A DNA stretch of 17,483 bases, from NCBI GenBank assembly GCA_036787835.1, contig DAIQON010000020.1, positions 1 through 17,483 on the forward strand, given 5' to 3'. The notes beneath the pieces are model-generated. The model searched no databases. It was not told the origin of the DNA and saw only the letters and a program-made list of their open reading frames with translations. Shown here piece by piece: positions 1 to 6,879 of the stretch. The translations under genes and the position numbers were made by a program. The stretch's first letter is position 1, and every line of letters starts with the position of its first letter. Source of the stretch: DAIQON01 sp036787835. GTDB lineage: Bacteria; Patescibacteriota; Saccharimonadia; Saccharimonadales; UBA4665.

Positions 1-52
1 TTTGAGAGTGCTACAGTAGATACAAGTGTCCTATATGTTTAGTGGCTCGACC
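1..52. repeat. Left arm of a perfect 52-bp terminal inverted repeat
   Basis: Bases 1-52 are the exact reverse complement of 17429-17480; the match stops at base 53 (a against t). Because the left arm begins at base 1, the repeat may extend outside the window. Read rightwards, frame 1 is open from the edge to a TAG at 40-42 and ends in the residues SVLYV; the right arm read leftwards encodes the same tail. The arm could therefore be the 3' end of a repeated gene or insertion sequence lying outside, in two inverted copies. No transposase is visible inside the window. Confidence 0.95.
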
Positions 53-70
53 ATAAAAGTCAAAAGATGA

Positions 71-99
71 TTGACAAAGTTAGCGAAAAAAAGCATAAT
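71..99 (+). promoter_or_regulatory. Sigma-70-type promoter of the first gene
   Basis: TTGACA at 71-76, a 17-base spacer and CATAAT at 94-99 give a near-consensus promoter. It lies 19 bases inside the left repeat arm and would start RNA near 106, leaving a leader of about 25 bases. An 11-base near-palindrome (TAGGT-A-ACCTA, 119-129) covers the weak ribosome-binding site and could be an operator. Confidence 0.7.
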
Positions 100-130
100 A
101 TGTCACAATATATAAAATTAGGTAACCTAT

Positions 131-964
131 ATGTCGGAATCAGCCCCACTTATCAACTTTAGTAATACGGAACAAGTATTTCATACAGAAGTATGGAACG
201 CTGAAGCGCTGCCCCGCTATTACTGGCCACAGATGCAATCAATACATCACGACTCATTAATTAGAAATTTGGATCACCGACATCTAGACCAAGCAGCTGA
301 ATTCGTCCATCTGGGCGACGTAGATCAGTATAGACATGGCCGAGTTGACCCAAATGCAATAGTCGGTGAGCAGTTAAAAGACTATCAGCTGTTTAGGAGG
401 CCTACAGTCGCCCTAACCTTTGATCACTTCGATCAGCTGGTCGGTGCTGTTTTAACGGCCGATAATAGCTCCTCAGCAATTACTAGACTGCCAATGGGCA
501 TTAATGCTCCTGACTTACTAGATACTATTAGGGAGACCGAAATGAAACTGAAAATGGTGCTGCCACCATGGTTTGACCTCGGCCCATTCGCCCATAAGCG
601 CTATGTACACTTAAGAGAGGCATATATAAAGCCCTATTCCCAGGAAGCGCCCATCGTAGAACCAGGGACAGCAGTAGTAAGCGCCATTGCACTACTTGGC
701 GTTTACCGGAGCTTAATGTTCAGAAACAAGCGGCAAATTGTAGCTGGTTATGAGTATCCTGATGAGCTTATAGATAGAGACATGGTTAATCTACACAGTG
801 CCTTACATATGACTCCAACTGGAGAACCTGAACCTACTGAAGAAGGCGTTATGCAACTACGTGTGGTTCGTGGTAATAAAGACATAACCGACGGTATTAT
901 TGAAAATGAAAAAATGGCCGAACTTATAAGAAGAAGTTCAGTTATCCGTCGTACTGCCGCCTAA
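131..964 (+). CDS. Putative GNAT-fold protein, function unknown
   Basis: This 277-residue soluble protein has no signal peptide or membrane segment. I do not recognise it with certainty. Its middle and C-terminal half follow a pattern seen in GNAT acyltransferases: a strand pair around residues 92-108 (VALTFDHFDQLVGAVL), then a strand-helix unit around 158-200, then a region ending in a LHSALHMTPTGE-like segment that recalls the GF...GE end of the fold. The acetyl-CoA loop is not clear, because there is no good Q/RxxGxG/A. The start at 131 is preceded by a weak AGGT seven bases upstream and by a strong promoter at 71-99. The gene runs into the window from the repeat edge and ends 18 bases before a convergent gene. 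The reading frame is secure; the GNAT assignment is inference. Confidence 0.75.
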   Translation: MSESAPLINFSNTEQVFHTEVWNAEALPRYYWPQMQSIHHDSLIRNLDHRHLDQAAEFVHLGDVDQYRHGRVDPNAIVGEQLKDYQLFRRPTVALTFDHFDQLVGAVLTADNSSSAITRLPMGINAPDLLDTIRETEMKLKMVLPPWFDLGPFAHKRYVHLREAYIKPYSQEAPIVEPGTAVVSAIALLGVYRSLMFRNKRQIVAGYEYPDELIDRDMVNLHSALHMTPTGEPEPTEEGVMQLRVVRGNKDITDGIIENEKMAELIRRSSVIRRTAA

Positions 965-982
965 AGAGTCAAAAAGTGCTAT

Positions 983-1474
983 TTAGGTCGTAGCAGGAGT
1001 GCTGGCTGGACTTGTTTCAACATACGCTTGGAAAGAGGACTCGACAATGTCGAGAAATCCGTCAACACAGCCTGAGCTAATCAACCTTTCGTTAATAACT
1101 TCAGCCCTTCTGAAGGTTTGCTGGTCCTCTTGCGGCTTATAAAGTGGTGGAAGGTATTCCCAAACTGCTTTAATATCCCTATTTTGCGGATCACGACTAT
1201 CTAAATCAAAAGTTAATAAAAACGAAGTTGTGCTACCTTCAGTATCAACTCTGACTATGCTCGGGAAAGTACGACAATATCCGAAATTTCGATCACTTTT
1301 AGTCATATCGACGCTACCTAAAAGTGCTTCCCAGATATCGGTAAACCTCTGCTTCTGGGATTTTTCGCCAACTGGTTCAACAGAGCTCTCAGGCACTCTA
1401 AGTCGTGCTGCTTCGGTCTCATCTATTTCATGATGGGCGAGCCTTCTCGCTACTTCAGCATTGCGTGGTTTCAT
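983..1474 (-). CDS. Hypothetical 163-residue protein
   Basis: No family is recognised. The protein is soluble and charged, with a basic, helical N-terminus (residues 1-30), a central part rich in strands (about 60-110, with FLLTFDLDSRD), a helical C-terminal part, and a low-complexity tail of Ser, Pro, Ala and Thr. The start is well supported: TTTACA at 1505-1510, a 17-base spacer and TATTCT at 1482-1487 (all on the minus strand) end seven bases before the ATG, so the message should be leaderless. The stop faces the preceding plus-strand gene 18 bases away. Confidence 0.65.
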   Translation of the reverse strand: MKPRNAEVARRLAHHEIDETEAARLRVPESSVEPVGEKSQKQRFTDIWEALLGSVDMTKSDRNFGYCRTFPSIVRVDTEGSTTSFLLTFDLDSRDPQNRDIKAVWEYLPPLYKPQEDQQTFRRAEVINERLISSGCVDGFLDIVESSFQAYVETSPASTPATT

Positions 1475-1481
1475 GAAGCCT

Positions 1482-1510
1482 AGAATACCACAATACCTGC
1501 GCTATGTAAA
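1482..1510 (-). promoter_or_regulatory. Promoter giving a leaderless message for the 983-1474 gene
   Basis: On the minus strand the order is TTTACA, 17 bases, TATTCT, 7 bases, ATG. Transcription starting about seven bases after the -10 box would begin at or next to the start codon. No Shine-Dalgarno sequence is present. Confidence 0.6.
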
Positions 1511-1527
1511 TATTCCGTAGAAGTTAA

Positions 1528-2124
1528 TTAACGAATGTTAAACGAATACTTCTCGCTAAGGTACGACAATTCTGGCACACCAAATCTTCTTGATATTTCT
1601 TCAAATTTAGCCACCTTTTGATCTCCAAACTTTGCAATATCTTTTTTGAACCACTCGAAACTATTAAAGTAGGGCGGGGTTGTCTTAGAGTGGAATTTAT
1701 CTGCATACATGACGATTAATTCCAGGTCCGAATCGGCAAAGTAATCTGTAAGTGGCAGTGGTAGATTGAATCTAGTTATATCAGCTTTTGAAATGCCAAC
1801 ACCTGTATGGTGTGAAGCGACACGGTAGATTACTTCAGGAAAGCCTTCAGACTTTAGTATATTCTCTCCTTCGATTGAGTGGGTAATATAGTTTTTGCCG
1901 TCGATTAAATCCCCATTCTTATCCAGAAGAGGATAAACACCGACGTCGTGTAACATTGCTGCTAAGTAGACTGTTTCCTCATCTAATTTAATACCTCCTC
2001 CATCAATCAGCTGCTTAGCGATCTCAAACACAATTTGGGAATGAGTAAAAACTAGCTCATAAACCATATCACTAGGCGCATATTTTTTATGGAGCTTAAC
2101 AATGTCTGATTTAGAGTAGTGCAT
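1528..2124 (-). CDS. HD-domain phosphohydrolase (HDIG type)
   Basis: The protein has about 198 residues and carries the full set of HD metal ligands. Counting from a GTG at 2130, these are H30 (THSQIV), H61-D62 (AMLHDVGVYP), H84 (THSIEGENIL), H107-H108 (SHHTGVG) and D144 (MYADKF). The order matches small stand-alone HD/HDIG proteins, which are metal-dependent phosphohydrolases acting on nucleotides or phosphate esters. The substrate cannot be read from the sequence. I place the start at the ATG at 2124, because the TATAAT -10 box at 2133-2138 leaves only two bases before the GTG but eight before the ATG, which gives a leaderless message. The gene is divergent from the membrane-protein gene that follows. 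Confidence 0.85.
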   Translation of the reverse strand: MHYSKSDIVKLHKKYAPSDMVYELVFTHSQIVFEIAKQLIDGGGIKLDEETVYLAAMLHDVGVYPLLDKNGDLIDGKNYITHSIEGENILKSEGFPEVIYRVASHHTGVGISKADITRFNLPLPLTDYFADSDLELIVMYADKFHSKTTPPYFNSFEWFKKDIAKFGDQKVAKFEEISRRFGVPELSYLSEKYSFNIR

Positions 2125-2132
2125 CAGCACTT

Positions 2133-2138
2133 ATTATA
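2133..2138 (-). promoter_or_regulatory. -10 box (TATAAT) of the HD-protein gene
   Basis: A perfect TATAAT on the minus strand lies eight bases before the ATG at 2124. The -35 region is poor. The position rules out the upstream GTG at 2130 as a start, since it would lie before the transcription start. Confidence 0.5.
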
Positions 2139-2211
2139 GTTCATAAAATTTTTTAGTGACTGCTAAGGGTAGTTATAACAGCGAGAAACTGAACTTAATC
2201 AAGATAATGTT

Positions 2212-2240
2212 TTGCACTTTTGATGTAGGGTGGTTTAATA
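2212..2240 (+). promoter_or_regulatory. Promoter giving a leaderless message for the 2246 gene
   Basis: TTGCAC at 2212-2217, a 17-base spacer and TTAATA at 2235-2240 end five bases before the ATG at 2246. This argues against a longer reading frame beginning at 2156, most of which would lie upstream of the RNA start. Confidence 0.5.
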
Positions 2241-2245
2241 CGCTT

Positions 2246-3172
2246 ATGATAAATAATAAAAACAACACTTCGCAAAATCAAAAGTCGCATAAACTAAGAA
2301 GCTTTTTCGCAGCAATCGCCGGGATAGTCGCCGTTTACCTTATAATGTCGAGCATCACGGTTATCTGGCTAAACCGAACGGTAACAGATACAAACACTTA
2401 TGTTAAGACGGTATCACCACTTATTCAAAAACCGGAAATTCAAAACTTTATTGCCGCTAAAGTAACTGATCAAATTGTTAATAATGCTCCGATCCATGAC
2501 GTTGCAACCTCTCTACTACCTCCAGCAGCCGTTAACAATACGCAAACTGTCGATCAACTAAAAGTTTTACTGACGCCAGTTATTCAAAATTCGGTACTGC
2601 AGATTGTTAAATCTCCAGCATTTGCGACACTTTGGACACAAACTAACCGAATTGCTCATGCTCAACTGGTATCACAGCTCAATAACAATAATGGAGAGCT
2701 TCAACTAAATCTTAGCCCAGCAGTAAATGCAGTGATTGCCCAGATTAAAACTACCGATTTAAGCCCGATTGCCGATAAAATTACCGTTAATTCAAATACT
2801 GGCAACCTAGACATAAAAAGTAGTGGCGTCAAAAAGGCCCATCATTACTATGAGTTATTCAAGACTGGGACTTGGGCAATCGTAGCCATAACCGTTATTG
2901 CCATAGTCCTGTCTATCTGGCTATCGGTACATCATCTAAAGACTATTCGGCGGATTCTTATAGGAGTCGGTGTGCTAGCGCTACTTCAAGCCCTGATCCT
3001 TGAAGCTCCTGTGTTTATTAATGTCAGTAGCACAGATAAGGTCACTCAAGACGCGGCTAAGGCATTCGCTGAGGCCTTATTCCACAACCTACAACTAGCA
3101 AGTCTAATTGTTGGAGTGCTTTGTATCTTAGCGGCAATTGCTAGCAAAATATACGAAAAGCGAAAGAAATAG
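2246..3172 (+). CDS. Multi-pass membrane protein with a large extracytoplasmic domain
   Basis: The reading frame is open from 2156, but I start at 2246 (MINNKNN), giving about 308 residues, because a promoter ends just before it and the extra 30 residues look untranslated. A short charged N-terminus leads into a membrane helix (FFAAIAGIVAVYLIMSSITV). About 170 residues of predicted outer domain follow, helical and rich in Asn and Gln with a LLPPAAV segment. Then come two or three membrane helices (GTWAIVAITVIAIVLSIWL; ILIGVGVLALLQALIL; LASLIVGVLCILAAIA) and a basic tail (KIYEKRKK). The layout resembles uncharacterised integral membrane proteins common in Actinobacteria and Saccharibacteria. 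No catalytic motif is visible. Confidence 0.75.
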   Translation: MINNKNNTSQNQKSHKLRSFFAAIAGIVAVYLIMSSITVIWLNRTVTDTNTYVKTVSPLIQKPEIQNFIAAKVTDQIVNNAPIHDVATSLLPPAAVNNTQTVDQLKVLLTPVIQNSVLQIVKSPAFATLWTQTNRIAHAQLVSQLNNNNGELQLNLSPAVNAVIAQIKTTDLSPIADKITVNSNTGNLDIKSSGVKKAHHYYELFKTGTWAIVAITVIAIVLSIWLSVHHLKTIRRILIGVGVLALLQALILEAPVFINVSSTDKVTQDAAKAFAEALFHNLQLASLIVGVLCILAAIASKIYEKRKK

Positions 3173-3182
3173 CAGGCGCTAT

Positions 3183-3446
3183 TTAAGCAACTCGCCGAGC
3201 AGTAACAACGCCGTCTCTGACCAAATCAACAAATTGACGTTCATGTTCTAAAAATCCGCCCCAGACCATACTTCTTACTTCACCGACTACCCCGATAAAT
3301 GAGGCCTCAAAACACTCATCTTTAATTACAGATGCATCACAAATAGCTCTAGCCGCCTGTAAATCAAAATCTGGGCTAGCGGGGGTAAAAATAGCTCGAT
3401 CCATCCCTTCACAGCGAGGAGTGTCCGAAAATTTGATATCTGGCAT
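3183..3446 (-). CDS. WhiB-like (Wbl) protein with a degenerate iron-sulfur cysteine set
   Basis: This 87-residue protein follows the WhiB layout: a first Cys (C12) followed by an aromatic-Pro segment (IFTP), then ARAIC(36)DAS(39)VIKDEC(45), then VWGG (61-64) followed by an ER pair. WhiB proteins are small regulators that bind a 4Fe-4S cluster through C...CxxCxxxxxC, contact sigma factor region 4 through the G[V/I]WGG turn, and are known almost only from Actinobacteria and their phages. Here the CxxC becomes CxxS (S39), leaving three cysteines, and no basic C-terminal DNA-binding tail is evident beyond RDGVVTARRVA. A GGAG lies ten bases before the ATG. The gene converges on the membrane-protein gene, with a ten-base gap. 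The family call rests on motif order; the cluster state is unknown. Confidence 0.72.
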   Translation of the reverse strand: MPDIKFSDTPRCEGMDRAIFTPASPDFDLQAARAICDASVIKDECFEASFIGVVGEVRSMVWGGFLEHERQFVDLVRDGVVTARRVA

Positions 3447-3449
3447 ATA

Positions 3450-3623
3450 CTAGCTACTCCAATTAATAAGCCTATTATCCGCTGGAATACTTTTAAAGGC
3501 AACAATTGGTATGAGATTTAATGCAGTTAGTCCAAAAAAAGCGTTTGTCAGCTGGTATTGCTTATCAAGCCGTAGCCTAAGCCCAGCTAAGTCATATCTA
3601 TACTCTAGTTGAGCCGGTCTATG
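3450..3623 (-). pseudogene. Possible gene remnant: 57-codon open frame with no start, directly upstream of the WhiB-like gene
   Basis: The minus strand from 3623 down to a TAG at 3450-3452 is open for 57 codons and reads like protein, with a hydrophobic stretch around AFFGLTALNLIPIVAF and a final NRLINWSS. It has no ATG, GTG or TTG. Its stop is three bases before the WhiB-like ATG, the spacing expected of an operon partner. It may be the C-terminal end of a gene whose 5' part was lost where the divergent SIS gene now has its control region. It could also be a chance open frame. Confidence 0.25.
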
Positions 3624-3637
3624 CTATCATTCAACTA
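3606..3637. promoter_or_regulatory. Inverted repeat in the control region of the SIS gene
   Basis: TAGTTGA at 3606-3612 and TCAACTA at 3631-3637 are perfect inverted arms with an 18-base spacer, 31 bases before the SIS start codon. The arms could be regulator half-sites or form an RNA hairpin. No clear consensus promoter could be placed here. Confidence 0.35.
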
Positions 3638-3667
3638 TACAAGTAGTGCTTAGAACAAGGATATTAA

Positions 3668-4612
3668 ATGGATAGTTCAGCAATTGATGATCTAAATAGC
3701 TTTACCCTAGATAATATACCGAATCTTGATGTGGCGGTGATCGGCGCCCTAGAGCTATTCAGCGGTACTAGTTTGCCTAAGATTGACATCAATGCCTACC
3801 AAAAACCACTCATAGTCGGCTCTGGAAATGCCGAAGCCACTGGAAGAATAATGTTTAGGAATAATGACGCCGTTTTTGCTTCGGAGAGTGATTACCAATC
3901 AAAACTAGAAAATATTAGCTCCATCGATGGAGTTGTAATAATCTCTGCATCTGGAGGCAAGCATGCTCCGCTTATTGCTAGAAATGCTACTCAGCTAGGA
4001 AAACACGTCACTCTTATTACAAATACCGAAAACTCATTGGCCTCCAAGGAACTTGATCATCAACATGAATACGATGAATATGTCTTCCCTAAAAATAGAG
4101 AACCCTATACCTATAACACCTCAACCTATATGGCAATGATTCTTGGCGCTACGCATGAAGATCCAAAGTATATAAAAGACTTTATAGATAAAGTGAGCTC
4201 ACAGCTCAACTTCCCAGATTTTTCTCGCTACAACAAGTACTACCTTATTGTGCCAGCTAAATTTACTGGCATTATCCGGATGCTACAAGTTAAATTTATT
4301 GAGCTATTTGGCCGCAATATTGCTCGAGATATTGAGACTAGTGAGTATGTTAGACACGCTACAACAGTTGCGCCATCAGACGAGCTATTTATTAGTTTTG
4401 GCGAAGAGAACACAACCTGGGGTGAGCTAAGCAATAGGTTGTTCGTACCGCTACCTGAGGGAGCGGATTACGGCGCGATGATGGCGGTAGGTTACTATCT
4501 AGTTTCCCAAATACAGAGCGTTTACCCTCACTACTTTAAAGACAACATTGGTCAATATACAGAGCAAGTGTCTAAGATATTTGGCGAAGAAATAAAGCCA
4601 ATTGTAGGCTAG
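3668..4612 (+). CDS. SIS-domain sugar-isomerase-like protein
   Basis: This 314-residue cytosolic protein has two probable sugar-isomerase (SIS) folds. The first begins at about residue 47 with PLIVGSGNAEATG, the phosphosugar-binding turn, and continues with GVVIISASGGKHAPLI at about 89-103 and HVTLITNTENSLAS at about 113-126, the classic strand order of SIS domains. The second half (about 185-310) resembles the weaker second half of glucose-6-phosphate isomerase, bifunctional phosphoglucose/phosphomannose isomerase and GlmS-type proteins. The substrate is not determined, though a phosphorylated hexose or hexosamine is likely. The start is backed by AAGGA at 3657-3661, six bases ahead of the ATG. 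The stop is six bases from a convergent gene. The SIS fold is a confident call; a specific enzyme name is not. Confidence 0.82.
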   Translation: MDSSAIDDLNSFTLDNIPNLDVAVIGALELFSGTSLPKIDINAYQKPLIVGSGNAEATGRIMFRNNDAVFASESDYQSKLENISSIDGVVIISASGGKHAPLIARNATQLGKHVTLITNTENSLASKELDHQHEYDEYVFPKNREPYTYNTSTYMAMILGATHEDPKYIKDFIDKVSSQLNFPDFSRYNKYYLIVPAKFTGIIRMLQVKFIELFGRNIARDIETSEYVRHATTVAPSDELFISFGEENTTWGELSNRLFVPLPEGADYGAMMAVGYYLVSQIQSVYPHYFKDNIGQYTEQVSKIFGEEIKPIVG

Positions 4613-4618
4613 CGACAT

Positions 4619-5023
4619 CTAGTCGTCAGTGTGAGTATGATTATGCTTTTTAAGTGAACCTTTATAGTGACCGCTAATTCTATGCTTACCTGAAAGGGCG
4701 GCTATTTCTTCATTGGTAAATCCAGCTGCTTCGAGATCAATTGCGAGTTGTGCTTGAAGCTTCTGTTTGAATGTCTCCTTGGTCATGCCAGATTCTTCAA
4801 CAAGCTTTTCTAGGGCTTTCTTGCTTGAGGCTGCTTGAATAGCCGAAGGTGTTGTGTGAAGAACTTGTGCCTCTGCATCTACTCGTTCAGTCTTTAGTAC
4901 CGATGAAGGGATGCTGCTACTGGGGGTATCGGCGTTTACTAACCCAGTTAATGCTAAAGGTACGATTCCGGCACCTACTACAAAAGTCGTTATGCCCAAT
5001 CTAATCTTTTGATGCTTAGTGAT
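4619..5023 (-). CDS. Small secreted or signal-anchored protein, probably starting at ATC
   Basis: The frame has no ATG near its start. The first conventional choice is TTG at 4999, but that has no ribosome-binding site and cuts off the positive n-region of a signal peptide. Starting at ATC (5021-5023), seven bases after AAAGGAG (5031-5037), gives a basic TKHQKIR, the hydrophobic FVVGAGIVPLALTGL and a VNA cleavage-like site, which is a convincing signal peptide. The mature part of about 105 residues is helical (KALEKLVEESGMTKETFKQK), acidic to neutral, and ends in a basic, His-rich tail (KKHNHTHTDD) that might bind metal. No family is recognised. The gene is divergent from the surface-protein gene at 5226 and shares its 188-base control region. 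Confidence 0.7.
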   Translation of the reverse strand: MTKHQKIRLGITTFVVGAGIVPLALTGLVNADTPSSSIPSSVLKTERVDAEAQVLHTTPSAIQAASSKKALEKLVEESGMTKETFKQKLQAQLAIDLEAAGFTNEEIAALSGKHRISGHYKGSLKKHNHTHTDD

Positions 5024-5030
5024 AGTATTG

Positions 5031-5037
5031 CTCCTTT
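5031..5037 (-). promoter_or_regulatory. Ribosome-binding site that decides an ATC start
   Basis: AAAGGAG on the minus strand is among the strongest Shine-Dalgarno matches in the window and is seven bases from the in-frame ATC at 5021-5023. The nearest conventional in-frame start (TTG, 4999) is 31 bases away. An in-frame TAA sits immediately upstream, so no earlier start exists. Confidence 0.7.
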
Positions 5038-5165
5038 ATTTAAATTGCTAGTAATGCCAGTCTAAATACTAAAGCTTATTAAACACTGAGAATTTGTATA
5101 AATGAGCACAACTAACAGCTTATGGCTAAAGAAAAGTCGTTAACCATAAACACTATACAATATTA

Positions 5166-5194
5166 TTGACTGATGCTCAAAGAGCTGATAAAAT
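5166..5194 (+). promoter_or_regulatory. Promoter of the surface protein-sortase operon
   Basis: TTGACT at 5166-5171, a 17-base spacer and TAAAAT at 5189-5194 form a near-consensus promoter. RNA should begin near 5201. AGGGAG at 5214-5219 is the ribosome-binding site, six bases before the ATG at 5226. Confidence 0.75.
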
Positions 5195-5225
5195 GCTAAA
5201 TAATTAACTTTTTAGGGAGTTTACT

Positions 5226-6027
5226 ATGAGAATTGTCAATAATATTATAACGTTAACGCTTTTAGCAATGGTCGTTGCTCTACCTTTATCATCAGGTTCA
5301 GCAGTGTTCGCCGATAATAGGACTTCGCCTTTACAGTGTTCGCATCCAGTGTACCTTGAAGAACAAATATCAGACGGTCAAAAATGTGATTTATCCGTAG
5401 ATAAGCAAGTTAGTGTAAATGGCAGCGCATTTGTCGATGCTCCTACATCCGCGTCTGCTGTTCAAGCTCATGTTGGAGACAGCGTAGTTTGGAAGATTAC
5501 AGTAACTAACTAATAGCAGTCCTGGTCTTACTCCACTTGGCGATGTTACGCTTACTGATATCGTACCGGCTGGCCTAAGCAACGTCACTGCTTCAGCAAG
5601 TGCAGGAACATTTGCAAATAACGAGTGGTCATTTGGTCTGCACAATAATTTACCAGCAACTTTGACTATAAATAGTACTGCAAATGTACTTGGTCTAGTT
5701 GAAAACACGGCTACTCTTACTGGCTATGTATATTGCGGTGATCAACAAGAATCTGAGAGCTACTCATGTGGCGACCCATATGTCGATTCCGTCGGAACCA
5801 ATAATACAAGTAGCGCATTTATTAATGTAGTTGCAGTTCCAGTTGTGCCAGCTCCAGTTACTCCTACTCCAACACCAGCGACTCCATCTCCAGCTCCTGC
5901 TAAGGCTCCAGATACTGGCTTTGGTGTTCTTAACGCCAGCCCTGTTAGTGCAGTACTAGGCTTCGGTCTTGTTGCAGCTGGCTTCTTCGGATTCGCGTTC
6001 GTTACTCGCCGATTTGTAAAACAGTAG
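5226..6027 (+). pseudogene. DUF11-type cell-wall surface protein, frameshifted by a 4-bp duplication
   Basis: The first part (5226-5513) encodes a signal peptide (hydrophobic core LTLLAMVVALPLSS, cleavage near VFA-DN) and the first half of a DUF11-like beta domain, ending VWKITVTN before consecutive TAA and TAG stops. The second half of that domain continues in the next frame from 5512 (NSSPGLTPLGDVTLTDIVPA and on) to 6027, followed by a Pro-Thr-Ala-rich stalk, a sorting signal (PDTGFG), a hydrophobic helix and the tail RRFVKQ. TAAC is repeated at 5503-5506 and 5507-5510; removing one copy restores a 265-residue frame reading KITVTNSSPG. The intact protein would be exported and joined to the cell wall by a sortase, which is encoded 13 bases downstream. 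The break may be a true mutation, a phase-variable state or a sequencing or assembly error. Confidence 0.85.
5503..5513. repeat. Tandem tetranucleotide TAAC (2.75 copies) at the frameshift
   Basis: TAAC-TAAC-TAA spans the site where the DUF11 frame breaks. One unit too many produces a +1 shift and two stop codons. A gain or loss of one unit by slippage would switch the surface protein off or on. Confidence 0.8.
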
Positions 6028-6040
6028 GGACATAACTACT

Positions 6041-6868
6041 ATGACGGCTTCGGCCTATGTATATTATTGGAGTCGACTACATTTGCGTCGACTAGCTATA
6101 CAAGTACCAATTGCCTTAGTTCTTTACAAACACTACATAGCGTCAATTAATATTAAGGCACTGTTAAGTGAACGTCTGTTTGTATATAGACTGTCACGAA
6201 TGTTCTTGATGATGGGTATCGCCTTTATGCTCATAGGCGTAGTTTCCTCAGTCAATGTTTGGCAAGCAAATGCGAGCGCCAATAGTAGAGCTAGTAAGCT
6301 AGTCGCAGTAGCCAATAAAAGAGATAGTACTAATAAACCTGCCCCGGCTCAGCCTAACAATGCTGCTGTCCCTAGCACCGTTAAGCCAAACACCCCAAAC
6401 ATTAATGCCTATCAGGTTCCGGCTGACCAGCCACGGTACATGATCATTCCTAAGCTCGGAGTAGACGCCAGAGTACTGTCCGTTGGCCTAAACAGCAGCG
6501 GGGCAATCAACACGCCCTCAAATGTGTTTGATACAGCGTGGTATAACCAATCGGCTATACCCGGCGCCCCAGGTGCGACGCTAATTGATGGTCATATATC
6601 TAGCTGGACATCCCACGGCGTATTTTATAGTCTAAGTAGCTTAAGCAGTGGAGACATAGTTCAGATAGAACTTGGTGACGGTAGTATATTATCCTACAGA
6701 GCCATAAACCGCGTTGCTTACGACGTAAATAACGTAGATATGAATGCTGTACTGTCGCCCGCAGTAGCTAATACATCTGGCCTAAACCTAATAACTTGCG
6801 GCGGCAGTGTAATACCTGGCACTAACGAATTTAACCAGCGCACAGTGGTATTCACCGAACTTATTTAG
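6041..6868 (+). CDS. Sortase (cysteine transpeptidase), probably class F-like
   Basis: This 275-residue membrane-anchored sortase would join the PDTG-type signal of the upstream surface protein to the cell wall. The N-terminus is long and basic with a membrane helix at about residues 54-72 (MFLMMGIAFMLIGVV). A Pro-Asn-Ala linker (about 95-125) precedes the beta barrel, which starts at RYMIIPKLGVDARVLSVGL. The catalytic residues are present: H185 (LIDGHIS), C253 (LITCGG) and R267 (NQRTVVF). Length and motifs suit class F or related sortases. AGGGA overlapping the upstream stop lies ten bases before the ATG; a start at the ATG of residue 54 is possible. Co-transcription with the surface gene is likely. 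The stop is 11 bases from a convergent gene. Confidence 0.88.
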   Translation: MTASAYVYYWSRLHLRRLAIQVPIALVLYKHYIASINIKALLSERLFVYRLSRMFLMMGIAFMLIGVVSSVNVWQANASANSRASKLVAVANKRDSTNKPAPAQPNNAAVPSTVKPNTPNINAYQVPADQPRYMIIPKLGVDARVLSVGLNSSGAINTPSNVFDTAWYNQSAIPGAPGATLIDGHISSWTSHGVFYSLSSLSSGDIVQIELGDGSILSYRAINRVAYDVNNVDMNAVLSPAVANTSGLNLITCGGSVIPGTNEFNQRTVVFTELI

Positions 6869-6879
6869 TAGTAAGGTAA

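Noticed and set aside
2156..2245. N-terminal extension of 30 residues on the membrane protein
   Set aside because: A promoter-like TTGCAC-N17-TTAATA lies inside it and the conserved-looking protein begins at 2246; the extension lacks a ribosome-binding site.
5391..5708. Open frame of about 105 codons on the minus strand across the surface-protein break
   Set aside because: It is antisense to the clear DUF11 coding sequence, with no ribosome-binding site and no protein-like features.
5226..6027. Programmed ribosomal frameshift in the surface-protein gene
   Set aside because: No slippery heptamer or stimulatory element is evident, and two consecutive stops follow; an extra TAAC unit explains the break more simply.
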